Positions 25,547 through 33,713 of a DNA stretch of 64,000 nt are shown here, piece after piece; position 1 is the stretch's first letter, and each line of letters opens with the position of its first letter. Position numbers and translations under genes: made by a program. The notes beneath the pieces were generated by a model. The model was not told the origin of the DNA. It did no database searches and was given only the letters and a program-made list of their open reading frames with translations. Source of the DNA: Flavobacteriales bacterium (GTDB lineage: Bacteria > Bacteroidota > Bacteroidia > Flavobacteriales_F > PHOS-HE28); NCBI GenBank assembly GCA_016712535.1, contig JADJQW010000003.1, forward strand, positions 1 to 64,000. The letters run 5' to 3'.

Positions 25547-26040
25547 TGGGATTTGGGAAACCGCAGTTGCTGGCCTTGGCTGGCGCGGCGGTGGCAGGCG
25601 TTCTTTTGATGATGGTGCCCCGGACACCTTCGGGGAAGCAAGCGGAGGAAGCCGCTTCGGTCACGCCGGCGAAAGCCCGGATGATGGAGGCTGTGACCTT
25701 GGTGAATGGCTCAGAGCCCATGCGCGGCATCCAGATGCTGCGGCAGATCGTGGAGGAGGAGCCAGGCAATGCCGAAGCGCATTGGCACCTGGGCCTCTTC
25801 TCGGTTCAGAGCGGCCAGATGGACAAGGCCCTCGACCGCTTCAAGAAGGTGCGCGACCTGGACGCTGAGGGATTCCCCGACGTCTGGTTCTACTTGGGGC
25901 GCACCTATGCCACCATGGACAGCATCGATCAAGCGATCAGCTGCCTGCGGAAGTACAGGACATTGGTTGAAGACACGGCCATCACCCGACAGGTGGATGG
26001 CTTCTTGGAGGAATTGGAAGGACACGAACACGAACACTGA
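25543..26040 (+). CDS. Membrane-anchored TPR protein
   Basis: 165 residues: an N-terminal hydrophobic anchor (residues 7-25, LLALAGAAVAGVLLMMV), a short linker, then about two and a half tetratricopeptide repeats (SEPMRGIQMLRQIVEEEPGN, AEAHWHLGLFSVQSGQMDKA, PDVWFYLGRTYATMDSIDQA) and a His/Glu tail. Probably a periplasmic-facing scaffold. The gene overlaps HU by 4 bases and precedes the small basic protein and RNase G; this HU-TPR-small-basic-RNase G order recurs in Bacteroidota, so a role near RNA or chromosome maintenance is possible but unproven. Confidence 0.83.
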   Translation: MMGFGKPQLLALAGAAVAGVLLMMVPRTPSGKQAEEAASVTPAKARMMEAVTLVNGSEPMRGIQMLRQIVEEEPGNAEAHWHLGLFSVQSGQMDKALDRFKKVRDLDAEGFPDVWFYLGRTYATMDSIDQAISCLRKYRTLVEDTAITRQVDGFLEELEGHEHEH

Positions 26041-26047
26041 AGAGCAC

Positions 26048-26143
26048 ATGCCCTGCGGAAAGAAGCGGAAGCGCCACAAGATGGCCACCCACAAGCGCAA
26101 GAAGCGCCTGCGGAAGAACCGCCACAAGAAGAAGATCCGGTAG
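26048..26143 (+). CDS. 31-residue highly basic protein, AURKAIP1/COX24-like
   Basis: MPCGKKRKRHKMATHKRKKR starts a 31-residue peptide in which over half the residues are Lys, Arg or His. It matches the tiny COX24/AURKAIP1-domain proteins of Bacteroidota, relatives of the mitochondrial ribosomal protein mS38 and mycobacterial bS22. Ribosome association is therefore likely by family inference. It starts 7 bases after the TPR gene stop and precedes RNase G, its usual neighbour. Too short to be noticed by most gene finders. Confidence 0.85.
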   Translation: MPCGKKRKRHKMATHKRKKRLRKNRHKKKIR

Positions 26144-26246
26144 GATCTCCTAGCAACGGGACAGGCTGAAGGCGCATCGCCTTCGCCTGCCGCTGTTCGG
26201 CGCGCGCCTGCGTGCCTGCTTCCATGCACACCAACTGCATCATCGC

Positions 26247-27797
26247 GTGAGCGTCGATCTGGTCATCCGGTCAGCCGGTGGAGAGGTCTCCATCGCCTTG
26301 TTGAAGGACAAGGTGCTGAGCGAGCTCCATCGTGAGCGTACCGAGCGCGGCTTCGCCGTGGGCGACGTTTATCTGGCCAAGGTGCGCAAGGTGGCGCCCG
26401 GCCTCAACGCTGCCTTCGTGGATGTGGGGCACGAGAAGGACGCCTTCCTTCACTACTTCGACCTGGGGCCGCAATTCAAGAACAGCTACAAGTTCACCAA
26501 GGGCGCGGTGAGCGGTGCCGTCACCAGCAGCCTGCTCGCCGACTGGAAGCTCGATGCCGACATCCCCAAAGAGGGCAAGCTCGGCGATGTGGTGAGCGCC
26601 AGCCAGAGCATCCTGGTGCAGATCGCCAAGGAGCCCATCAGCACCAAGGGTCCGCGCCTCACCGCCGAAGTGACCCTCGCCGGGCGCTACATGGTGCTGG
26701 TGCCCTTCATCAACAAGATCAGCATCAGCAGCCGCCTCACCGACGAGGTGGAGCGCAAGCGCTTGAAGGAGCTGATGATGGCCATCAAGCCGAAGGGCTT
26801 CGGCGTGATCATCCGCACCAACGCCGCCGACAAGGCCAGCGCCGACCTCGAGGCCGACCTCAAGAACCTGCTGGAGCGGTGGGACACCATGTTCCGCAAC
26901 CTGCGCAACGCCATCCCGCCCAAGAAGGTGCTCGGCGAGGTGGACCGCACCAACGCCGTGCTCCGCGATGTGCTCAACAAGACCTTCACCGGCATCCATG
27001 TCGATGATGAGCTCCTCGCCGACGACATCCGTACCACCCTTGAGAGCATCGCTCCGGAGAAGGCCGGCATCGTCAAGCACTACAAGGGGAAGATCGACAT
27101 CTTCGACAACTTCGGGATCAACAAGCAGATCAAGCAGGCTTTCGGCAAGCAGGTGATGCTGAGCAGCGGCGCCTACCTGATCATCGAGAAGACCGAGGCC
27201 ATGCACGTCATCGACGTGAACAGCGGCAGCCGCAAGGGCGGCAACCAGGCCCAGGAGAAGAACGCGCTCGACATCAACATCGAAGCGGCCCAGGAGATCG
27301 CCCGACTATTGCGGCTGCGCGACATGGGCGGCATCATCTGCGTCGATTTCATCGATCTCTACGAAGCGGAGAACCGCCGCCTCCTCCACAAGGCGCTGAA
27401 GGATGCCATGGAGGACGACAAGGCCAAGCACAACGTGCTGCCGCCCTCACGCTTCGGCGTCATCGAGATGACCCGCCAGCGCGTGCGCCCCGAGACCGAG
27501 ATCGACACGAGCGAGAACTGCCCCACCTGCAAGGGCACCGGCGAAGTGCAGGCCCCCGTGCTGCTCATCGACGAGATCGAGAACACGCTCAACTACCTGC
27601 TCACCGAGAAAGACATGAGCGGCCTCACGCTCTGCGTGCATCCCTTCATCCACGCCTACCTCACCAAGGGCCTCTTCAGCATCCAGCGCAAGTGGTACTG
27701 GCGCTGGAAGAAGTGGGTGAAGGTGAAGCCCGAGGGCGCCCTGCAATACCTCGCCTACAGCTTCCAGGATGGGAACGGGAATGAGGTGCCGGTGTGA
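26247..27797 (+). CDS. rng: Ribonuclease G (RNase E/G family)
   Basis: 516-residue endoribonuclease involved in rRNA 5' processing and mRNA decay. GTG start at 26247 (MSVDLVIRSAGGEVSIALL). Domains: N-terminal RNase-H-like part, S1 RNA-binding domain (about residues 35-130, VYLAKVRKVAPGLNAAFVDVG), 5' sensor, DNase I-like catalytic core with HVIDVNSG near 325 and IICVDFIDLY near 370 (the metal-binding Asp residues), and the zinc-link CPTCKG near 430. It lacks the long disordered C-terminus of RNase E, so G-type. Confidence 0.94.
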   Translation: MSVDLVIRSAGGEVSIALLKDKVLSELHRERTERGFAVGDVYLAKVRKVAPGLNAAFVDVGHEKDAFLHYFDLGPQFKNSYKFTKGAVSGAVTSSLLADWKLDADIPKEGKLGDVVSASQSILVQIAKEPISTKGPRLTAEVTLAGRYMVLVPFINKISISSRLTDEVERKRLKELMMAIKPKGFGVIIRTNAADKASADLEADLKNLLERWDTMFRNLRNAIPPKKVLGEVDRTNAVLRDVLNKTFTGIHVDDELLADDIRTTLESIAPEKAGIVKHYKGKIDIFDNFGINKQIKQAFGKQVMLSSGAYLIIEKTEAMHVIDVNSGSRKGGNQAQEKNALDINIEAAQEIARLLRLRDMGGIICVDFIDLYEAENRRLLHKALKDAMEDDKAKHNVLPPSRFGVIEMTRQRVRPETEIDTSENCPTCKGTGEVQAPVLLIDEIENTLNYLLTEKDMSGLTLCVHPFIHAYLTKGLFSIQRKWYWRWKKWVKVKPEGALQYLAYSFQDGNGNEVPV

Positions 27798-27905
27798 GAA
27801 TTGTTGGGATTAGCGGGCGATTCAGCGTGCCTCGGCCCTATAGGAACCATCGCAAACGAACATGCTTTTCGTTCTAGGTTTGTCATTCTCATACCAGTAC
27901 CATCC

Positions 27906-28286
27906 ATGCGCTCAGTACTGCTCTCTTCATTCTTGCTCTTGGGGCAAGTAATAGCCGCCCAGACCTACGAACAGTTTTATTTCTCGGAAGGTTCAGAGGA
28001 TGTAACGCTGGAGGTCAGAGTGGCCGATGAAATGTGGTTGGTTGATCACATGGATGTAGGAACCCGAATTTTTATCGACGACGACGGAAGTAGATTCCTC
28101 ATTGAACCAATCGAGGGTTGGTACAGAATTTCCGGAGCGTGCGGTGACTATACTGGGCAAACCTCATGCAAGGCGACCTTGACGGCCATTTGGGCAACGC
28201 CACCTTTTGTCTTCGCGAGCGGAACGTTATTAAACGTGGTTTGTCCCAAGGGGACGACCATCAAGGCCCGTCGACTGATTCCTTAG
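27906..28286 (+). CDS. Hypothetical exported protein, AT-richer
   Basis: 126 residues, start at the ATG at 27906, giving a signal peptide MRSVLLSSFLLLGQVIAAQ. TAGGTTTG at 27875-27882 fits a -7 element. The rest is beta-rich and acidic (EGSEDVTLEVRVADEMW), with two cysteines at GACGDYTGQTSC that may form a disulfide, and ends TIKARRLIP. No family recognised. Base composition is visibly less GC-rich than the neighbours, as in the next gene. Confidence 0.6.
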   Translation: MRSVLLSSFLLLGQVIAAQTYEQFYFSEGSEDVTLEVRVADEMWLVDHMDVGTRIFIDDDGSRFLIEPIEGWYRISGACGDYTGQTSCKATLTAIWATPPFVFASGTLLNVVCPKGTTIKARRLIP

Positions 28287-28300
28287 CTACGTTTGCGGTG

Positions 28301-28672
28301 ATGAGCACCGTTTGTCTTACTGACGCGAATGGACATCAAGCGGTCGTTCGCCTGATCCGTTTGGAGCGGGAGAATGTCCTGCTCCATGGACACCGAAAGG
28401 GAATACTTGTGCTAGTGCGCCTCGATCACGGAACGCCGGCCATCCTTCAACTCGAGCGAACGATGGTTCCTATCAAGCATTACTTCGTTTCGTGGGGGAA
28501 GCGCGGTGAGGACGGGAAGCCCATGCACATTGCGGAAAGAGTAGGTGTTACGCATTTCGGTCTAATTGAGGGTGGCGAGAATTATCCTGTTGATGCCATG
28601 TGGCCTGCACTGGTAGAGTGCTACCCACAACAATTGCGTGAGGCTTCCCCTTCCGCGGATGGTCACAGCTGA
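28301..28672 (+). CDS. Hypothetical cytoplasmic protein, AT-richer
   Basis: 123 residues from the ATG at 28301 (MSTVCLTDANGHQAVVRLI). The open frame extends upstream through the previous gene but the ATG follows TACGTTTG (28288-28295), a plausible -7 element, so a nearly leaderless transcript is possible. Beta-rich with a YFVSWGKRGEDGKPMHIAERVGVTHFG stretch split by short turns. No family recognised. Shares the lower GC of the preceding gene, so both may have arrived together. Confidence 0.5.
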   Translation: MSTVCLTDANGHQAVVRLIRLERENVLLHGHRKGILVLVRLDHGTPAILQLERTMVPIKHYFVSWGKRGEDGKPMHIAERVGVTHFGLIEGGENYPVDAMWPALVECYPQQLREASPSADGHS

Positions 28673-28728
28673 TTGCCACCTACCCTAGCTTTTACGACCG
28701 GTCACGGGCTTCCTTCACCGAAATTCCC

Positions 28729-28751
28729 GCAGCGGTCTGTCCGCTGCTTTT
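28729..28751 (+). terminator. Intrinsic terminator
   Basis: A 7-bp stem, GCAGCGG (28729-28735) with CCGCTGC (28741-28747), is followed by TTTT. It ends the hypothetical pair and faces the convergent hepT gene. Confidence 0.75.
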
Positions 28752-28770
28752 GAGCGGACGATCCTGCGGC

Positions 28771-29106
28771 CTATTTCAGCTGCTTGTCCAATTCTGCCAC
28801 CAACGGCGGCACGTACTTCTGCGTGATGCGCCAGAGCGTCTCATCATCCACGCGGCGGTAGTCATGCACGATCCGGTGGCGCAGCCCCGCGATCTTGAAC
28901 CAGTCTATTTGCGGATGCGCCTCCTTGAAGCCGTCGCTCACTTGGTACGCAGCCTCGCCCACCACCTGCAGGTTGTAAGCCACGGCATCCCGCAGCAAGC
29001 GATCGGTCATGAAATCATCGTGCGACTTGTTGTGCAGATACGCGAGGACCTGGCCGGCGAACTCGCGCATGTCAAGCAGGTACGCGCGGTCCTTCGATTC
29101 AGACAT
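28771..29106 (-). CDS. hepT: HepT-family RNase toxin
   Basis: 111 residues from the ATG at 29106 (MSESKDRAYLLDMREFAGQV). HepT proteins (formerly DUF86) are HEPN ribonucleases with an R-x4-H-x-Y active site, here RHRIVHDY near residue 82. The start overlaps the end of the MntA antitoxin gene by 8 bases. In the family, the partner AMPylates a tyrosine next to this site to silence the toxin. Intact active-site residues suggest a functional pair. Confidence 0.9.
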   Translation of the reverse strand: MSESKDRAYLLDMREFAGQVLAYLHNKSHDDFMTDRLLRDAVAYNLQVVGEAAYQVSDGFKEAHPQIDWFKIAGLRHRIVHDYRRVDDETLWRITQKYVPPLVAELDKQLK

Positions 29107-29389
29107 AGCGCAGGTCCCGTTCGATGGTCTCCATGTACCAGGGCCGAACACCCTTGCGCACGACGAGATCCACCTTCCGCTTGAGCAGATGCTGCAGGTC
29201 TTCAGCCAGTTCAAGGAAGTCGTAATCCTTGCTGGTGTCGAACTCCACCATGATGTCCACATCGCTGTCGGGGTTCTGCTCACCACGAGCGGCGGAACCG
29301 AAAACAGCCATGGAGGTCAACGCGTACTTGGCGAAGAGCCGTTCCCGCTCGCTGCGGAGCGCGTTGAGGATGTCCTGAAGCGAACCCAT
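29099..29389 (-). CDS. mntA: MntA-family nucleotidyltransferase antitoxin
   Basis: 96-residue minimal nucleotidyltransferase. The catalytic signature GS-x10-DxD reads GSAARGEQNPDSDVD near residue 31, and a third acid is at KVDLVV near 73. It starts at the ATG at 29389 (MGSLQDILNALRSERERL) and overlaps hepT by 8 bases. It lies between convergent or divergent housekeeping genes and could be carried on a small mobile segment with the AT-richer genes nearby (inference). Confidence 0.9.
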   Translation of the reverse strand: MGSLQDILNALRSERERLFAKYALTSMAVFGSAARGEQNPDSDVDIMVEFDTSKDYDFLELAEDLQHLLKRKVDLVVRKGVRPWYMETIERDLRYV

Positions 29390-29454
29390 AGCGCTGCAAA
29401 TATCGACAACCCTTCAGTCCTTCACCTCAGGTGCTTAGGTTGGCGCCGGCCCTC

Positions 29455-29919
29455 ATGATCAATAGCTCATTGTCCTCTTCAGCTCTCACCAAAGCCCGCG
29501 CCTATTGCGCACGCCAGGAGCGCTGTCAGCAGGAAGTGCGCGACAAGCTCTACGCCTGGGAGGTGCCTGCGCGCGAGATCGAGCCGATCATCTCCCAGCT
29601 CATCGGCGAGGGCTTCTTGAACGAGGCGCGCTTCGCGGAGCACTTCGCCGTGAGCAAGCTGAGGCAGAAGGGCTGGGGCCTGCGCAGGATCGAGGCGGCG
29701 CTGAAGCAGAAGCGCGTGAGCGAACCGTGCATCCGCGCAGCGTTGAAGGCCATCGACCAAGATGAGCAGGCTGGTCGATTGCGCGAGCTGGTGGCCAAGC
29801 GCTGGACGAAGGAGAAGGATCCGGATACGTTCCGGAAACGGCAGAAGGTGATGGCGTACTTCCTTCGGCGAGGCTTTGCGGTGGACGAGGTGGAAAAGGC
29901 TCTCCGGGACCTTGGATAG
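29455..29919 (+). CDS. recX: Regulatory protein RecX
   Basis: 154 residues from the ATG at 29455; an upstream GTG adds only 8 weakly plausible residues. RecX caps and disassembles RecA filaments. Three RecX helical repeats are visible: ALTKARAYCARQERCQQEVRDKL, IISQLIGEGFLNEARFAEHFAVSKLRQKGWG and RKRQKVMAYFLRRGFAVDEVEKAL. Length is typical. recA is not nearby in the window. Confidence 0.88.
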   Translation: MINSSLSSSALTKARAYCARQERCQQEVRDKLYAWEVPAREIEPIISQLIGEGFLNEARFAEHFAVSKLRQKGWGLRRIEAALKQKRVSEPCIRAALKAIDQDEQAGRLRELVAKRWTKEKDPDTFRKRQKVMAYFLRRGFAVDEVEKALRDLG

Positions 29920-29955
29920 CCTTCGCTTCTTTTCAACCCCCAGCCTGCTGCTGCG

Positions 29956-30005
29956 CCAACCTTCAACTCCCGACCATCATTCCCTTCAACCTTCAACCCT
30001 CAACC
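29956..30005. repeat. CTTCAACC-type simple repeat before prfB
   Basis: The word CCTTCAAC recurs at 29959, 29983 and 29990, with variants (CCCTCAACC at 29997), in the 110-base gap between recX and prfB. No hairpin partner is seen. Pyrimidine-rich; function unknown. Confidence 0.55.
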
Positions 30006-30030
30006 GCGCGCCCGTACTTTCGCGGCCTCA

Positions 30031-31128
30031 ATGATCACGATAGACAAGGTCACCGGGCTGATCGAGCGGCTCGAAGCCCTCAAAGGCTACCTCGACATCG
30101 AGGACAAGCGCGGCCGCATCCTCGAAGAGGAGAAGTACACCCACGACCCCGATTTCTGGAACGATGCCAAGAAGGCGAAGGCGGTGATGCACAAGATCCG
30201 CGAGCTGAAGCGTTGGGTGGCCTTATGGGAAGAGGTGAAGCGCGAGATCGACGATGTGGGCGTGATGTTCGAGTTCTGGAAGGCGAAGGAAGTGAGCGAG
30301 GAGGAATTGGAGGCGCAGTTCAAGAAAGCGTCCGATGCACTGGAGGAGCTCGAGTTCAAGAACATGCTCAGCGCAGAGGAGGATCCCCTGAGCGCGGTGG
30401 TGCAGATCACCAGTGGCGCGGGCGGAACGGAGAGCAACGATTGGGCGCTGATGCTGCTGCGCATGTACCGCATGTGGGCCGATAAGGAGGGCTACAGCGT
30501 GAAGGTGCTCGATTACCAGGATGGCGAGGCCGCGGGCATCAAGCAGGCCACCTTGGAAGTGGACGGGGAGTTCGCCTTCGGCATGCTGAAGGGCGAGAAC
30601 GGCGTGCATCGCCTGGTGCGCATCAGTCCGTTCGATAGCAACGCGCGCAGGCACACCAGCTTCGTGAGCGTGTATGTGTACCCGCTGGTGGATGAGAGCA
30701 TCGAGATCGACATCAACCCCGCCGACATCACTTGGGACACCTTCCGCAGCGGTGGCGCCGGCGGCCAGAACGTGAACAAGGTTGAGACCGGCGTTCGACT
30801 GCGCCACGGACCCACGGGCATCATCATCGAGAACACCGAGACGCGCAGCCAGCTCGAGAACAAGAACAAGGCGCTGCAACTGCTGAAGTCGCAGATGTAC
30901 GAGGCTGAGCTGGAGCGGCGCCGCAGCAAGCGTAGCGAGATCGAGGCGGGCAAGAAGAAGATCGAGTGGGGCAGCCAGATCCGCAACTACGTGCTGCAGC
31001 CTTACAAGCTTGTGAAGGACGTCCGCACCGAGCATGAGACGAGCAACGTGGATGATGTGCTGAACGGCGACATCGGCGAATTCCTGAAAGCGTACTTGAT
31101 GATGCACGGGCAGTCGCAGAAAGTCTAG
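30031..31128 (+). CDS. prfB: Peptide chain release factor 2
   Basis: RF2 reads UAA and UGA stop codons. 365 residues in one uninterrupted frame: N-terminal helical domain, the codon-recognition tripeptide SPF (RISPFDSNARR near residue 197), and the catalytic GGQ (SGGAGGQNVNKVE near 248). In E. coli the frame is interrupted near codon 26 by an in-frame TGA that must be bypassed. Here the equivalent site reads GGC TAC CTC GAC ATC with no extra base, so that autoregulatory frameshift is absent. TACTTTCG at 30015-30022 is a possible -7 element. Confidence 0.96.
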   Translation: MITIDKVTGLIERLEALKGYLDIEDKRGRILEEEKYTHDPDFWNDAKKAKAVMHKIRELKRWVALWEEVKREIDDVGVMFEFWKAKEVSEEELEAQFKKASDALEELEFKNMLSAEEDPLSAVVQITSGAGGTESNDWALMLLRMYRMWADKEGYSVKVLDYQDGEAAGIKQATLEVDGEFAFGMLKGENGVHRLVRISPFDSNARRHTSFVSVYVYPLVDESIEIDINPADITWDTFRSGGAGGQNVNKVETGVRLRHGPTGIIIENTETRSQLENKNKALQLLKSQMYEAELERRRSKRSEIEAGKKKIEWGSQIRNYVLQPYKLVKDVRTEHETSNVDDVLNGDIGEFLKAYLMMHGQSQKV

Positions 31129-31181
31129 GCCAACGACCGGTAGCGCCGACCCTTTGGGTCGACACGAAACGACGCAACGAC

Positions 31182-32575
31182 ATGGAATACCGCATCGAGA
31201 AGGACACCATGGGCGAGGTGAAGGTGCCCGCCGACAAGTATTGGGGCGCGCAGACCGAGCGCAGCCGCAACAATTTCAGGATCGGCCCGCCGGGCAGCAT
31301 GCCGCGCGAGATCGTGCATGCCTTCGGCTACCTGAAGAAGGCTGCGGCCCTCACCAACCTGGAGCTGGGCAAATTGCCGAAGGAGAAGTGCGAGCTCATC
31401 GGCCGTGTATGCGACGAGATCATCGCCGGCAAGCTCGATGAACAGTTCCCGCTGGTGATCTGGCAGACCGGCAGCGGCACGCAGAGCAACATGAACGTGA
31501 ACGAGGTGATCGCCTACCGTGCGCATGTGCTCAACGGCGGCAGCCTCAGCGATGAGCAGAAGGTCCTCAATCCGAACGACGACGTCAACAAGAGCCAGAG
31601 CAGCAACGACACCTTCCCGACGGCCATGCACGTCGCGGCCTACAAGCTCACGGTGGAGGTGACCATCCCCGGCGTGAAGAAGCTGCGGGAAACGCTCGCG
31701 CAGAAGGCCAAGTCGTTCAATGCGATCGTGAAGACCGGCCGCACGCACTTCATGGACGCCACGCCGCTCACCTTGGGCCAGGAGTTCAGCGGCTATGTTC
31801 AGCAGCTCGACAACGGCCTGCGCGCCATCGACAACGCGCTGCACATGGTGGGCGAGCTTGCCTTGGGCGGCACCGCCGTCGGCACGGGCCTCAATGCGCC
31901 CAAGGGCTATGCGGTGAAGGTGGCTGAGCAGATCGGAAAGCTGACCGGGCTTCCGTTCACCAGCGCGCCGAACAAGTTCGAGGCGCTGGCCGCGCACGAT
32001 GCCATGGTGGAGCTGAGCGGCGCGATGAAGCGTCTCGCCGTTTCCCTGATGAAGATCGCCAACGACATCCGCATCCTCAGCAGCGGCCCGCGCAGCGGCA
32101 TCGGCGAGCTCATCATCCCCGACAACGAGCCCGGCTCATCCATCATGCCCGGCAAGGTGAATCCCACGCAGCCCGAAGCGCTGTCGATGGTCTGCGCGCA
32201 GGTCATCGGGAACGATGTGGCCGTGAGCGTGGGCGGCATGCAGGGCCATTTCGAGCTGAACGTATTCAAGCCGCTGATCGCCGCCAACGTGCTGGAGAGC
32301 GCCCGGCTGCTAGGTGATGCATGCGTCTCCTTCAACGACAAGTGCGCCATCGGCATCGAGCCCAATCACGCCGTGATCAAGCGCCACTTGGAGAACTCGC
32401 TCATGCTCGTCACCAGCCTCAATCCGCACATCGGCTACTACAAGGCCGCCGAGATCGCGAAGAAGGCGCACAAGGAAGGCACCACCTTGAAAGAGGCTGC
32501 TGTCGCGCTCGGTCACGTCACCCCGAGGACTTTGACAAGTGGGTTGACGCGAGCAAGATGTGCAGCGAGGGATGA
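31182..32575 (+). CDS. fumC: Fumarate hydratase class II, frameshifted near the 3' end
   Basis: Interconverts fumarate and malate in the TCA cycle. Conserved parts: TGSGTQSNMNVNEV near residue 100, the catalytic-loop GSSIMPGKVNPTQPE near 315, and HFELNVFKP. The frame breaks after LGHVTP at about 32521. Adding one base in the run of four C at 32521-32524 restores EDFDKWVDASKMCSEG and a TGA at 32573-32575, the family's normal C-terminus. Read without correction, the frame runs to 32711 with an unrelated tail. Either a one-base deletion in this genome or a homopolymer sequencing error; the missing part is only about 18 residues. The corrected stop overlaps the next start (ATGA). Confidence 0.9.
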
Positions 32576-33252
32576 GGCGCTTGGCCCATCTCACGGCCTT
32601 GAGCCTGCTCACCTGCTCAGTGCATGCCCAAGTCATCGCCACGGGCGCCCTCAAGCGCACCATGTGGGAAGGCCAGCGGAGCGGCCTGATCGCCATGGAT
32701 TCGTTGAGTGAGCGTGGCTTCTATGGCATGGGACCGCTGGAGCATATGCGCGGTGAGATCACGCTGGTTGATGGTCGCTGCCACGTCGCGCGCGTCATGG
32801 GTGATAGCCTGAGCGTGCGGGTCGATCCGACGGCCAAGGCGCCCTTCTTCGTTCATGCACGCGTATCGCATTGGGAAGAGGTCGTGTTTCCGGGCGATGT
32901 GTCGGATGCGGAGCGATTGGATGCATTCCTCGATAAGCGAGGTGAAGACCAGCCTTTCTTCTTCCGCCTGAAGGGCCGCTTCGAAGAGATGGATGTGCAT
33001 GCGTGGGACCTGCCTGCCGACTCCGCCTTCACCGGACCTGCGGAGGGCGCGCGATACAAGCGGCACTACAGCTTGAAGGAACCGGAAGGAGAGGTCATCG
33101 GCGTGTTCTCCCGGCATCACCGCACGGTGTTCACGCACCACGATTCGTTCATCCACCTGCATTTCCTGAGCAGCGATGGCCGTGTGATGGGCCATGTGGA
33201 TGCATTGAGGATCCGGCCAGGGAGCGTTGTGCTCGTGGTCGCGAAGCCCTGA
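32572..33252 (+). CDS. Exported acetolactate decarboxylase-like protein
   Basis: 226 residues. The signal peptide MRRLAHLTALSLLTCSVHAQ is unusual for this mostly cytoplasmic family. Family landmarks: GALKRTMWEGQ near residue 24, ITLVDGRCHV, a Glu in the KEPEGEVIGVFS stretch, and the zinc-site pattern HLHFLSSDGRVMGHVD near 190-205 (two His in HxH, third His after GRVMG). The ordinary enzyme converts 2-acetolactate to acetoin. It starts 4 bases inside the corrected fumC end, suggesting translational coupling. Catalytic activity in the periplasm is inference. Confidence 0.82.
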   Translation: MRRLAHLTALSLLTCSVHAQVIATGALKRTMWEGQRSGLIAMDSLSERGFYGMGPLEHMRGEITLVDGRCHVARVMGDSLSVRVDPTAKAPFFVHARVSHWEEVVFPGDVSDAERLDAFLDKRGEDQPFFFRLKGRFEEMDVHAWDLPADSAFTGPAEGARYKRHYSLKEPEGEVIGVFSRHHRTVFTHHDSFIHLHFLSSDGRVMGHVDALRIRPGSVVLVVAKP

Positions 33253-33268
33253 TGACCGGAAGCAGAGA

Positions 33269-33292
33269 GGCCCGGAGCATGCGCCCCGGGCC
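33269..33292. terminator. Convergent hairpin between the ALDC-like and rhodanese genes
   Basis: GGCCCGG (33269-33275) pairs with CCGGGCC (33286-33292) around a 10-base loop, in the gap between convergent genes. Confidence 0.5.
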
Positions 33293-33317
33293 CCCTCCTT
33301 GGGCAAGCCTCGTGTGC

Positions 33318-33698
33318 CTACCTCACGATGGGCTTGCCATTGGCGGTCCATGCTTGCACACCTCCATCCAGATCAGTGACGTCCTTGAATCCGGCCTTGA
33401 GCAGTGCTTCCCGCGCAGCAGCGCTCCTGCGGCCCGAAGCGCAGTACACGAGTACGGGCGTGTCTTTGTCGAGTGACCCCATCTGGGCCTCCAGCTCTCC
33501 GCTTGTCCAATCGAGGTTGAGGGCGCCTTTCAAATGCCCACTGGAGAATTCACTCGATGTGCGGACATCAACTAGCTGGACCTGGGGGGTGATGGCCATC
33601 TCAAAGGCATCGGGTGGCAATGCACCGGGCTTCGTTGACGGTCCGCAGGCGCTGAGCATGGCAATGCCCGATAAGGCGACGAGGCTGAGTGTCCGCAT
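33318..33698 (-). CDS. Rhodanese-domain lipoprotein
   Basis: 126 residues. Lipoprotein signal with lipobox LSAC (Cys 18), then a single rhodanese domain with VQLVDVRTSSEFSSGHLKGALNL near residue 40 and the active-site loop VYCASGRRS near 84 (catalytic Cys). Rhodaneses carry sulfane sulfur on this cysteine. It is the last gene of the minus-strand sulfur operon, 15 bases after thioredoxin. Periplasmic or outer-membrane location is inferred from the lipobox. Confidence 0.87.
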   Translation of the reverse strand: MRTLSLVALSGIAMLSACGPSTKPGALPPDAFEMAITPQVQLVDVRTSSEFSSGHLKGALNLDWTSGELEAQMGSLDKDTPVLVYCASGRRSAAAREALLKAGFKDVTDLDGGVQAWTANGKPIVR

Positions 33699-33713
33699 GA
33701 GGCTTGTTCTGGC

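Noticed and set aside
28166..28300. Longer start for the second hypothetical gene
   Set aside because: The upstream codons overlap the first hypothetical gene in another frame; the ATG at 28301 directly follows a -7-like element.
32511..32711. Extended fumC C-terminus in the original frame
   Set aside because: The tail after position 32521 is unrelated to any fumarase and overlaps the exported ALDC gene; the +1 frame restores the normal fumarase end.
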